NCBI GenBank assembly: GCA_031179305.1 | Contig: JAPSHX010000008.1 | Location: 87,028 to 151,027, forward strand | DNA from: Paenarthrobacter sp. | Lineage (GTDB): Bacteria; Actinomycetota; Actinomycetes; Actinomycetales; Micrococcaceae | Direction: 5' to 3' | DNA: 64,000 nt | Shown here: one piece after another, positions 18,050 to 25,715 of the stretch | Layout: every line of letters starts with the position of its first letter | Position numbering within the stretch: the stretch's first letter is position 1 | Notes under the pieces: model-generated | What the model was told of the DNA's origin: nothing | The model's input: only the letters and a program-made list of their open reading frames with translations | Database searches by the model: none | Program-made: the position numbers and the translations under genes

Positions 18050-18095
18050 GAATCGACTCTTCCGTGGCGTGGAGTAACCCGGAAGAAGTCGATTC
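18050..18095 (-). other. Intercistronic hairpin between tadC and the pilin-like gene
   Basis: GAATCGACTCTTCCG pairs with CCGGAAGAAGTCGATTC (about 15 bp with one bulge) around a short loop. It sits in the only sizeable gap (168 bp) of the otherwise overlapping tad operon and has no T-run. An RNA-processing or stability element that lets pilin mRNA outlast the upstream part is a reasonable reading. Confidence 0.5.
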
Positions 18096-18177
18096 CTGCA
18101 AGTGGATAACCACTCCTGACTGGCTGGATGTGGAGGAAAGGTTGAGGCTATTCCTCGAGCAGGCTTGTCTCCGCATT

Positions 18178-18774
18178 TCAGCCTGCGGGAAGCATGGCGA
18201 TCAGGACCGGGACGATTCCAAGGCAGATGAAGGCAGGCAAGGAACAGAGACCCAAAGGAACCACCAGTTTTACGCCGAGGGCAGCTGCCCTCTTCTCCGC
18301 TTCCCGGAACTGCTCACGCCGTTCCCTCGCGGCCTGTGCGTAGAGGATGGAAGCAGACGGCGCACCAGTCAGTGCCGCGAAAGCCAACGCGTCCTTGAGA
18401 CGCGCTACTTCGGGCACGTGCGTGGTGGGAGTCCGCCAGGCAGTCTCCCACTCGGCACCAAGAGCAAGTGCGGCAACAACTGGCCGGAGTGATCGTCTGA
18501 TTGGTGGGGAGGCACACTTCGCGATGAGTTCCAGTGCCCGCCCTATTCCAGCTCCGGCGTCGAGCATCGAGGCCACCAATTCCAGCATCATTGCAGTGTC
18601 GCGAAGCCCGTCCGATGCCAGGTCAGCTTGGGTTGCCATATAAAAGTCCTGCGGCGACTCACTCTCCCTGCCCCGAGGACGTAACCGCCTCTTCAGGCGC
18701 GTGGGTCCGGCGAAGCTGATGAAGGAGGCCAGCGCCATGGCCGCGATCATTACCAACACCGGCGCTGCGGACAT
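18178..18774 (-). CDS. TadC-like type II secretion F-domain membrane protein
   Basis: A 198-residue inner-membrane platform protein. A starting helix (SAAPVLVMIAAMALASFISF) is followed by a cytoplasmic four-helix T2SS-F domain (LVASMLDAGAGIGRALELIA, FAALTGAPSASILYAQAARERREQ). Two C-terminal helices (VVPLGLCSLPAFICLGIVPVL) follow. The start ATG overlaps the TadB stop (TGATG), so it is coupled to it; open frame further upstream belongs to the TadB reading region and is not used. Confidence 0.85.
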   Translation of the reverse strand: MSAAPVLVMIAAMALASFISFAGPTRLKRRLRPRGRESESPQDFYMATQADLASDGLRDTAMMLELVASMLDAGAGIGRALELIAKCASPPIRRSLRPVVAALALGAEWETAWRTPTTHVPEVARLKDALAFAALTGAPSASILYAQAARERREQFREAEKRAAALGVKLVVPLGLCSLPAFICLGIVPVLIAMLPAG

Positions 18775-19571
18775 CAGCGACCGCCAGCCGCAGACGCGAC
18801 CAATCGCGAGGACCAAACCCGCCCGGCCGTCGTCAGCAGGAGTCCAGCCGCAAACGTGGCAATACCCAGGAAGTTGTTCAGCAAGATCCCCAGCGGATCC
18901 ACGCCCAATGACATCCCCAGGCCAAGCCCGAATATCGGGAGCCACGACAACAGGCGAACGGTAGCTTTGGGCCCTGCGAGCGCCGTCTGGCGGGCGGCTT
19001 CGGAGTCTTCCTCGGCTTCCAGCTGGGCTACGAATCGGGTGAGGAGGTCGGCTAGGGGACAGCCGCTGGTTTCGGCGATGTCCAGGCATGCTGCCAGTTC
19101 CATCCACACACGTCGTTCAGAACTTCCGCGTCGCGGATACGCCTTTGCGGCCGTGCCACGGATGGCTGCAGCAGGAGAATTTCCTACCGTTGACGCTGCC
19201 CGTGCCGCTGCCAATACTTTCAGCGACTCGTGCGACAGCCCGGCGTTGCCCTTCTGCGCTGCTGCGGCCGCGCCACCGTCCGTGTTTTGCCGTGAACCAT
19301 GGACAACCCATAGCTCTTCCCACAACTTGGACGTTCCCCGCCCGCCGCGCAGGAGGGCTGCGAGCTGTTGCACCAGCACCACAAGCGGCAGTGGCTCAAT
19401 CCGCTTTCGTCGTCGTGGGCGTCCGGGCAACACCCAAACACGAGCGTTGGGACTCCGATTCCGGCCTGTCGAATCCCCCAGGCTCGTCCGAATTCGTCTA
19501 CTGCCGGCGCCATGGCCCTTGAGTTGCAGCCATGCCGCGAGTGCCGCAACAAGGACGAATGCCCCGATCAT
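18774..19571 (-). CDS. TadB-like type II secretion F-domain membrane protein
   Basis: A 265-residue membrane protein with an N-terminal helix, an F-domain (LVVLVQQLAALLRGGRGTSKLWEEL) with an inserted Ala/Gly-rich loop, a second half (ACLDIAETSGCPLADLLTRF) and C-terminal helices ending near the membrane. With TadC it forms the platform on which the TadA motor acts. The ATG overlaps the stop of tadA (ATGA). Confidence 0.82.
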   Translation of the reverse strand: MIGAFVLVAALAAWLQLKGHGAGSRRIRTSLGDSTGRNRSPNARVWVLPGRPRRRKRIEPLPLVVLVQQLAALLRGGRGTSKLWEELWVVHGSRQNTDGGAAAAAQKGNAGLSHESLKVLAAARAASTVGNSPAAAIRGTAAKAYPRRGSSERRVWMELAACLDIAETSGCPLADLLTRFVAQLEAEEDSEAARQTALAGPKATVRLLSWLPIFGLGLGMSLGVDPLGILLNNFLGIATFAAGLLLTTAGRVWSSRLVASAAGGR

Positions 19572-20815
19572 GGGCCGTCCCCGACATGAGGCAACAAATC
19601 ATCATGTTGCGGATCATCGTCCACTTCAAGCGGTGCCAAGGAGAGCCGGGCGGCGAGTCCTGGCCACGCTTGTCCGTATGTCATTCCTGACCGGCTCCAG
19701 CTGAGGGCCGGCACCACTTTCTGGCCCGCACGTGTGTCGGCCACCACGCCAATGGATGCCACTTTCCGCCCCGACGAGGTTCTGTCTACGTGAATCACGA
19801 CGTCCAGGGCACTGGAGACCTGCAATCGGACGGCTTCCGCGTTCAAACCAGCCAAGGCGCCGAGGGCTACCAATCGTGCTGGCACAGCCTCGGCAGTGTT
19901 GGCATGAATAGTGCCACCGCCGCCGGTGTGGCCGGTGTTGAGTGCGGTCAGCAGTTCGCGGACTTCAGCGCCTCGGCACTCACCTACGATCAGCCTGTCC
20001 GGCCGCATGCGCAGTGCTTGGCGGACCAACTCACCGAGCTCAAAGGCACCTCCTCCCTCGAGGTTTCCGTGGCGCGACTCGAGCGTCACTACATGTGGGT
20101 GGACAGGATTGAGTTCGGCGGCGTCCTCTATCAGCACCAATCGCTCCGCCGGATGGCTCAACCCGAGCATGGTGGAGAGCAGGGTTGTCTTTCCTGAGCC
20201 CGTGGCACCGCTGATGAGGAAACTCAGTTTGTGCCCCATGATGGCGCGGAGAACCGACTCGACGTGCTCCGAAAACATCCCGCGTTCCCTCAACTCGGTC
20301 AAGGTGAACACCTCTTCCCGGCGGATGCGGATGGACAGCAGGGTGCCTGCCGTTGATATCGGTGAGAGCACTGCGTGCACCCGGTAGCCGCCCTTGAGAC
20401 GGACGTCCACGCAAGGGGAACCGTCGTCCAATCTCCTCCCCCCGGCTGAAACCAAGCGGGTGGCCAGCGATCTGATCTGCTGTTCAGTATCGAAGTGAAC
20501 CAATGAACGTTCCAAGCCGTTACCGCGGTCCAACCAAACTGAATCGGGTCCGTTGACGAAGATGTCAGTGACAGAAGGATCCCGGGCGAGGTGTTGGAGG
20601 GGTCCCAACCCGTTCAGTTCCGCATTGATGGATTCCGCAGCTTCCAACGCCCCGGCAGTACCCAGTAGCCTGCCGCTCGCCTGCACAGCTGCCGCGACCG
20701 TAGACGGTGTTACGGGTCCGTTCCCTGCGAGCACGGATTCCCGCACCGTCTCAAGGAGGACAGCGTCCAGCCCACGGCCCTGCCGACGGCGGGCTCCCTC
20801 GGCGAAGCGGCTCAT
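19568..20815 (-). CDS. TadA-family pilus assembly ATPase (type II/IV secretion)
   Basis: A 415-residue hexameric motor ATPase. Family features are NGLGPLQHLARDPSVTDIFVNGPD in the N-terminal domain, Walker A GATGSGKTTLL, the Asp box LVLIEDAAEL, Walker B-like RPDRLIVGECRG, and the His box NTGHTGGGGTIHANT. It powers assembly of Flp/Tad pili at the membrane. The ATG start overlaps the stop of the Ssd-like gene (ATGA). The arrangement ssd-tadA-tadB-tadC-DUF4244-tadE-tadG matches M. tuberculosis Rv3660c-Rv3654c. Confidence 0.9.
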   Translation of the reverse strand: MSRFAEGARRRQGRGLDAVLLETVRESVLAGNGPVTPSTVAAAVQASGRLLGTAGALEAAESINAELNGLGPLQHLARDPSVTDIFVNGPDSVWLDRGNGLERSLVHFDTEQQIRSLATRLVSAGGRRLDDGSPCVDVRLKGGYRVHAVLSPISTAGTLLSIRIRREEVFTLTELRERGMFSEHVESVLRAIMGHKLSFLISGATGSGKTTLLSTMLGLSHPAERLVLIEDAAELNPVHPHVVTLESRHGNLEGGGAFELGELVRQALRMRPDRLIVGECRGAEVRELLTALNTGHTGGGGTIHANTAEAVPARLVALGALAGLNAEAVRLQVSSALDVVIHVDRTSSGRKVASIGVVADTRAGQKVVPALSWSRSGMTYGQAWPGLAARLSLAPLEVDDDPQHDDLLPHVGDGP

Positions 20816-21969
20816 TGGTTGGCGCCCTTCAACTCCGGCACAGAGCTCAACTCCAGCACAGAGTCGGCAAAACGGCTGATCGGCTTTCGGCGCCCAAGTT
20901 CCAGCAACCGTCCAAGTTCGGTGCCAGCCTCCACGCCGCGCACCTCAGGAAGGATGCCCAACAGCGGCAATCCCAAAGACTCGGAAATCAGCGGGGCGTC
21001 CACGAACGCGGCGCCGGTTCCACGGACCAAAAGTCCGGCGTCGATGGGTGGAAGCTCGTTGAGAACGCGCGCGGCCGCTACCGCGCATTTGAGGTGCGCC
21101 TTGCTCAGCAACAAGATCCTGTCGCAGTCCCACGCAAGCGTCCCCAGTCCTTCCCCACTGCGCCCGATGTCCACGAGGACAAGTTCGAAGCTCCGGCGTG
21201 CGGCGTCAACCACGGCAGCTACAGCACCGGCCGTGGGGATATGGACCGGTTCCCGGTTCCCGGGCCATGAAAGGTAGGCGAACCCGCCAGCCACGGGCAG
21301 GGAGTCCCGGAACTGCGAGGGATCAATGCTTCCGCGGGTTTCGGCGAAGTCCGGCCACCGCAGGCCTGGGATCTCTTCAGCCGTCACCGCCAGTTCAAGG
21401 CCTCCACCCCAGCGGTCACCATCGATAAGCAACGTGCTGACACCATGCCCTGCCGCAGCTTGGGCCAGCCAGATCGCGGTGGTTGTAGCCCCCGCCCCTC
21501 CACTACCGCCGATGATTCCTATGACCGTGCCCCCGGGATCTGGAGAGCCGGACATGCTGAGATGTTCAGCCAGCCAAGCGGCAGCCTCGGGAAGGACAGC
21601 TACCCGCTCAGCCCCAAGGGCGGCAGCTAAACGCCATAGCCCGTCACCTTCAGACGCTTTGCCGAGCAACACTGTGGGTGCCCTTCGCCGTGGCGGCAGT
21701 TCGCGGATATCACTGCCCACCAAGACGACGTCGGCGTTATCCCAACCATGGACGGCTTCCGTCACGTCAACGGCCGTTCGCAGGCTTCCGCCTGCCGCTG
21801 CGACTATCCGTTTGGCCTCTTCCTGAAGGTAGGGGTCCCCGGAAACCAGCAGTATCCCGACGGCGTCGCGCGGCACCCAGGATCCATCCGCGTCCCCCTG
21901 CGCTGTGCGGCTGCTGCCTTGCCCGTGGGGCTTGCTGGTTTGCCTGTGCCGACGATCTCGCTTGCTCAT
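20812..21969 (-). CDS. Septum-site-determining/CpaE-like P-loop protein (Rv3660c Ssd type)
   Basis: A 385-residue protein. A receiver-like N-terminal domain (ILLVSGDPYLQEEAKRIV) is followed by a MinD/CpaE-like ATPase with the deviant Walker A IIGGSGGAGATTTAIWLA and LLIDGDRWGGGLE. It lacks the full KGGxGKT lysine pattern, as other Ssd/CpaE proteins do. Likely places the Tad apparatus; M. tuberculosis Ssd also affects septation. The start is the ATG at 21969 or the in-frame GTG at 21978. A TATAGT -10-like hexamer lies at 21998-22003, suggesting the operon promoter. Confidence 0.8.
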   Translation of the reverse strand: MSKRDRRHRQTSKPHGQGSSRTAQGDADGSWVPRDAVGILLVSGDPYLQEEAKRIVAAAGGSLRTAVDVTEAVHGWDNADVVLVGSDIRELPPRRRAPTVLLGKASEGDGLWRLAAALGAERVAVLPEAAAWLAEHLSMSGSPDPGGTVIGIIGGSGGAGATTTAIWLAQAAAGHGVSTLLIDGDRWGGGLELAVTAEEIPGLRWPDFAETRGSIDPSQFRDSLPVAGGFAYLSWPGNREPVHIPTAGAVAAVVDAARRSFELVLVDIGRSGEGLGTLAWDCDRILLLSKAHLKCAVAAARVLNELPPIDAGLLVRGTGAAFVDAPLISESLGLPLLGILPEVRGVEAGTELGRLLELGRRKPISRFADSVLELSSVPELKGANQ

Positions 21970-22106
21970 GGCATCCACACTGGTTCAATTGGCCGGGACT
22001 ATATAAGGTCTGCATGCCCTTATGTGCACAACCTGGGACGGCAGCAACTGTGGAGGAACAGTCGCGCCCCGCACCGGGACCGGGACCAGCACCCTGCGGC
22101 ACAGGG

Positions 22107-22112
22107 CAGAAT
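22107..22112 (+). promoter_or_regulatory. Candidate -10 element of leaderless polymerase gene promoter
   Basis: CAGAAT ends 6 nt before the ATG at 22119. The bases in between (GGACAC) are not a ribosome-binding site. Confidence 0.45.
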
Positions 22113-22118
22113 GGACAC

Positions 22119-23810
22119 ATGTATTTGCTGCTCGCCGCCCACCAGGAAGGCGCAGCCATACAAAGGATCTCCCCCACCGGAAAAGCAACTGCAGACGCGC
22201 GTGTGGTCACCCGTGGTGAGTTGCCCGGCGTCGTGCGTGAATTTGAAGCGCAACGGCCCCGTTGGGTATGGCATCGCGCCCAGGATTGGTATCCCGAACT
22301 GCTGACCCACGGCATGGAACTCGAGCGTTGCCACGACCTGGCGCTTTGCGGAGCCATTCTGGCCCACTCTGAATTCACGGCACACACGGACTACGCCATG
22401 CACGCGGTCAAGCTCACGCAGGATGACGACTCAACACCGCCACGGGCTCTGATGCCCCCGCCACCGCCCGCGGATCAGGGCGCGCTCTTCGAGGAGCTTT
22501 CGCCGACCAATTCCAAAGCGGGGCTGGCTGAACTCAGGGAGGAGTTCGCTGTCCAGCAGCACGCGATCTCTCAGGTCCCTGAGGATCACCAGCAGAAACA
22601 ACGCCTACAGTTGCTGCTGGCCGCGGAGTCGGCATGCGCCATAATCGCCATCGAGATGCAGCACACCGGCGTCCCTTGGCGCGAAGAGCTCCACCAGCAG
22701 ATCCTTGCCGACGTCCTTGGTCCGAGGCCGCCGCTTGGGCATCGTCCTCCGGCGCTTGAGGCTCTCTGCACCGAGCTCCGAAGTATCCTCAACTCCCCCA
22801 GCCTGAATCCGGACTCCCCGCAGGACCTCATGCGCGCCTTGCACCGGAACGGGATCGAGGTGAAAAGCACCCGTCAATGGGAGCTTCAGGAATCGAAACA
22901 CCCTGCCATTCAGCCCCTGCTGGCCTATAAGAAACTTTCCCGCCTGCACACCGCCAACGGTTGGTCCTGGCTGGACGCATGGGTGCGTGACGGCCGGTTC
23001 CACCCGGAGTACGTTGTGGGTGGAGTTGTGTCCGGCCGCTGGGCTTCACGCGGTGGCGGTGCGCTTCAGATTCCGCGCAACATCCGGGCAGCGGTCCATG
23101 CGGACCCGGGCCACAAACTCATCGTCGCCGACGCCTCGCAATTGGAGCCGAGGGTCCTCGTGGCACTGGCGCAAGACACGAAAATGGCCGAGGCAGCCCG
23201 CGATAAGGACCTGTACGCGGGCATCGCAGCCCAAGGCTTTGGTGGTGACCGTGCCAAAGCAAAGATTGCTCTGCTGGGAGCCATCTATGGCGCCACAACG
23301 GGCGAGTCGGGCAGGCTCATGCCGCAGCTCACGCGTACCTATCCACGCGCCGTCGGGTTCGTGGAGCAGGCGGCTCGTGAGGGGGAAGCAGGCCGGACTG
23401 TCACCACGCGGCTGGGCAGGAGCAGCCCGCCGCCGTCGCCCGGTTGGTTGCGGAGCCAGCAGTCCACCACCGCTGAAGAACAGCGCCGCGCTGACAACCT
23501 GGCCCGGTCCAGGGGCCGTTTCACCCGCAACTTCGTGGTCCAGGGTTCGGCTGCTGAGTGGGCGGCCTGCTGGCTTGCGGAATTACGACGGCGGCTGCGG
23601 GCCTCGCGCGCCGAAGGCTCACCATCCGGGGAACTCGTCTTCTTCCTGCACGATGAAGTCATGGTTCATGCGCCCGACGACGCCGTGGACGCCTGTGTCC
23701 GGGCCATCGAAGAAGCGGCTATAGCGGCGAAGGAACTTATGTTCGGGCGGATCCCTGTGGAATTTCCGGTGAGTGTGGCGGTGGTCGATTCGTACGACAA
23801 GGCGAAGTAG
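22119..23810 (+). CDS. Family A DNA polymerase (bifunctional 3'-5' exonuclease/polymerase type), no 5' nuclease
   Basis: A 563-residue PolA-like enzyme lacking the 5'-nuclease domain. The N-terminal ~200 residues are an exonuclease-like fold that seems degenerate. Motif A reads VADASQLEPRVL (D338), motif B RAKAKIALLGAIYGATTGESG with the usual Lys...Tyr-Gly spacing, and motif C FFLHDEVMVHAP (D512), so the two metal-binding Asp of the palm are intact. Motif A deviates from the common DYSQIELR. The open frame continues upstream to 21678, but that part overlaps the ssd gene antisense and is not used. A second Pol I in repair or bypass is the likely role. Confidence 0.82.
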   Translation: MYLLLAAHQEGAAIQRISPTGKATADARVVTRGELPGVVREFEAQRPRWVWHRAQDWYPELLTHGMELERCHDLALCGAILAHSEFTAHTDYAMHAVKLTQDDDSTPPRALMPPPPPADQGALFEELSPTNSKAGLAELREEFAVQQHAISQVPEDHQQKQRLQLLLAAESACAIIAIEMQHTGVPWREELHQQILADVLGPRPPLGHRPPALEALCTELRSILNSPSLNPDSPQDLMRALHRNGIEVKSTRQWELQESKHPAIQPLLAYKKLSRLHTANGWSWLDAWVRDGRFHPEYVVGGVVSGRWASRGGGALQIPRNIRAAVHADPGHKLIVADASQLEPRVLVALAQDTKMAEAARDKDLYAGIAAQGFGGDRAKAKIALLGAIYGATTGESGRLMPQLTRTYPRAVGFVEQAAREGEAGRTVTTRLGRSSPPPSPGWLRSQQSTTAEEQRRADNLARSRGRFTRNFVVQGSAAEWAACWLAELRRRLRASRAEGSPSGELVFFLHDEVMVHAPDDAVDACVRAIEEAAIAAKELMFGRIPVEFPVSVAVVDSYDKAK

Positions 23811-23834
23811 CCGGACCATAGCCGGAAGCCGCGG

Positions 23835-23945
23835 GACTATCCAGTCACATCTCGTTGTATGAGCCGGGATGACCCGCCAGTCACGGGTACTGCAAAGTAA
23901 CTTTAGTTCGTCCCCGGTTCTGGATAGTTTCACTATGTGGATAGT
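23835..23945. promoter_or_regulatory. Cluster of GGATAGT motifs upstream of the DUF1508 gene
   Basis: CTGGATAGT occurs inverted at 23835-23843 (ACTATCCAG) and direct at 23920-23928, and GTGGATAGT at 23937-23945. ACTAT-GTGG-ATAGT at 23932-23945 is itself an inverted repeat. Spaced copies before a small gene suggest a regulator or promoter array. The 187-bp gap contains no other gene that I can see. Confidence 0.35.
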
Positions 23946-23997
23946 TTTGCTGGTCCACATCTTGTGCAAGGAAGCATCAAAAGGGGGAAGCATTTCG

Positions 23998-24198
23998 ATG
24001 GCTGGCAGGTTTGAAATTCTCAAAGACAACGACGAAGGTTACCGGTTCCGCCTGACTGCGGCCGATGGAACCGTCGTGGCCGTATCACCCATGTTCACGC
24101 ACCTCGAGGGCGTAGTTGCAGGCATCAACGCGGTGCGGGAAAATGCAGCCACGGGACTAATCGTGGACCGTTCGACGACGGCCCGCAAGGCTGCCTAA
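23998..24198 (+). CDS. YegP-family DUF1508 protein
   Basis: A 66-residue protein with one DUF1508 repeat: AGRFEILKDNDEGYRFRLTA, then ADGTVVAVSPMFTHLEGVVAGINAVRENA. E. coli YegP carries two such repeats; single-repeat forms are common in actinobacteria. The function is not established. The ATG at 23998 follows a GGGGGAAG ribosome-binding site. Open frame to 23869 upstream is not conserved. Confidence 0.8.
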   Translation: MAGRFEILKDNDEGYRFRLTAADGTVVAVSPMFTHLEGVVAGINAVRENAATGLIVDRSTTARKAA

Positions 24199-24235
24199 GA
24201 GCGCCAGCGCGCAGGACCAGTCAGGTAAGGACCCG

Positions 24236-24913
24236 TTAGAGGTCGATATCGTGCAATTTGTCCTTGTCCCAGGGAACGGTCCAGCCAAGTTCGTCAAAGA
24301 GGCCACTGAGGACCATCCCCGTGAAACCCCACACCAGCACGCCGTTCACGGTGAAACCAGGGCTGGTGTACGTACGGCCGAACCGGGAGATAGTGGCGGT
24401 GACGCGGTTAACAGGATCCAAAAGGTCGCGCACCGGCACCCTGAAGACCTGGGCGGACTCGGCGTAGTCCACTACGCGAACCGGCGATGGCGCATCCCAC
24501 CATGCCAGGACGGGCGACACCCGGAAGTTGCTCCTGATAAGTCCCAGTTCCGGGATGACTCCAAGTACACGGACACCACTAGAGTCCAGGCCGGTTTCTT
24601 CCACAGCTTCACGAAGGGCTGCGGCCACTACCGACTCGTCTTCCGGGTCCACGCTGCCGCCCGGGAACGCCACTTGGCCCGGGTGGTCGTCAAGGGTGTG
24701 CGCCCGTTCGAGCAGGAGGACATCGAGGTCGGCCGGCGCTATGGGGCGTCCTGATTCGGCAGGAATGTTGTCCAGCACGCCGAAAAGCATGAGAACTGCC
24801 GCGGCCCGGTTCGTTTCCCGAGTGACGGGGAGCTTCTCCCACAGGGCCGAGTGCTGTTGCTTACCGTTTTCAAAGCGGGTGACCAGTGCGGATAGTTCCT
24901 CAAGCGCGGTCAC
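24236..24913 (-). CDS. NUDIX CoA pyrophosphatase
   Basis: A 225-residue NUDIX hydrolase of the CoA pyrophosphatase (NudL/Rv3672c) group, cleaving CoA to 3',5'-ADP and phosphopantetheine. The substrate-specific region DHPGQVAFPGGSVDPEDES leads into the NUDIX box with LREAVEETGLD. The GTG start overlaps the nth stop (GTGA). The nth-CoA pyrophosphatase pairing is conserved in mycobacteria. Confidence 0.87.
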   Translation of the reverse strand: MTALEELSALVTRFENGKQQHSALWEKLPVTRETNRAAAVLMLFGVLDNIPAESGRPIAPADLDVLLLERAHTLDDHPGQVAFPGGSVDPEDESVVAAALREAVEETGLDSSGVRVLGVIPELGLIRSNFRVSPVLAWWDAPSPVRVVDYAESAQVFRVPVRDLLDPVNRVTATISRFGRTYTSPGFTVNGVLVWGFTGMVLSGLFDELGWTVPWDKDKLHDIDL

Positions 24914-25704
24914 CCGGGCCTCCTTTGCGATTCCATGCGGATCTCCGCGGCCCTATGCGTCTCGGCCAGGAGCTTCTCCAGCAAAGCTTCATTGCCCGGC
25001 GCAAGCTCGTACTTCAGCAGCTTGGCTGCCTTGACGGGGTCCGTTTCGCCCTCTCCGTAGCTCGGGCAGAGGCTGGCGACCGGGCAAGCACCACAGGCCG
25101 GCTTCCTGGAATGGCAGACCCTGCGCCCGTGGAACACCACCCGGTGAGAGAGCATGGTCCAGTCCCGGGGTTCAAACAATTCCGCGACATCGAACTCGAT
25201 CTTCACAGGATCATCCGAGGCCGTCCACCCGAACCGACGGGCCAGCCGACCGAAGTGCGTATCCACCGTGATCCCGGGAATACCGAATGCATTGCCCAAA
25301 ACGACGTTCGCGGTCTTGCGCCCTACGCCCGGGAACGTCACCAGATCTTCAAGACGTCCCGGGACCACGCCGTCGTACTCATCCACAAGCCGTGTGCTGA
25401 GCGCCAGGACGTTCCTCGCTTTGGCCCTGAAGAAGCCCGTCGGCTGAAGTATCGTCTCCAGCTCTACGGGGTCTGCTTCAGCCATGGCGCGGGCATCCGG
25501 ATAACGGGCAAAGAGGATCTTGGTGACCTGGTTGACGGCCACATCCGTGGTTTGGGCCGAGAGGACCGTGGCCACCACCAGCTCAAAGGGGTTCCTGAAA
25601 TCCAGCTCCGCATGGGCGTAGGGATACTTATCAGCGAGAACCCTGTTGATCTTGCGAGCCCGGCGTTTAAGCGCGAGCAGCGAACCAGCTTCAGCGATGG
25701 CCAC
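24910..25704 (-). CDS. nth: Endonuclease III (base-excision repair DNA glycosylase/AP lyase)
   Basis: A 264-residue HhH-GPD enzyme removing oxidised pyrimidines. Motifs are VATVLSAQTTDVAVNQVT, the helix-hairpin-helix LVTFPGVGRKTANVVLGNAFG with the catalytic Lys, VDTHFGRLARRFGW with the catalytic Asp nearby, and the C-terminal [4Fe-4S] site C-x6-C-x2-C-x5-C (CHSRKPACGACPVASLC). The start is a GTG with AGGG upstream. It overlaps the CoA pyrophosphatase and lies 12 bp from the membrane protein upstream, forming one transcription unit. Confidence 0.95.
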   Translation of the reverse strand: MAIAEAGSLLALKRRARKINRVLADKYPYAHAELDFRNPFELVVATVLSAQTTDVAVNQVTKILFARYPDARAMAEADPVELETILQPTGFFRAKARNVLALSTRLVDEYDGVVPGRLEDLVTFPGVGRKTANVVLGNAFGIPGITVDTHFGRLARRFGWTASDDPVKIEFDVAELFEPRDWTMLSHRVVFHGRRVCHSRKPACGACPVASLCPSYGEGETDPVKAAKLLKYELAPGNEALLEKLLAETHRAAEIRMESQRRPG

Positions 25705-25715
25705 GGGATCCCTGC

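Noticed and set aside
21678..22118. N-terminal extension of the polymerase open frame
   Set aside because: It overlaps the ssd gene antisense; the family N-terminus and the promoter-like hexamer place the start at 22119.
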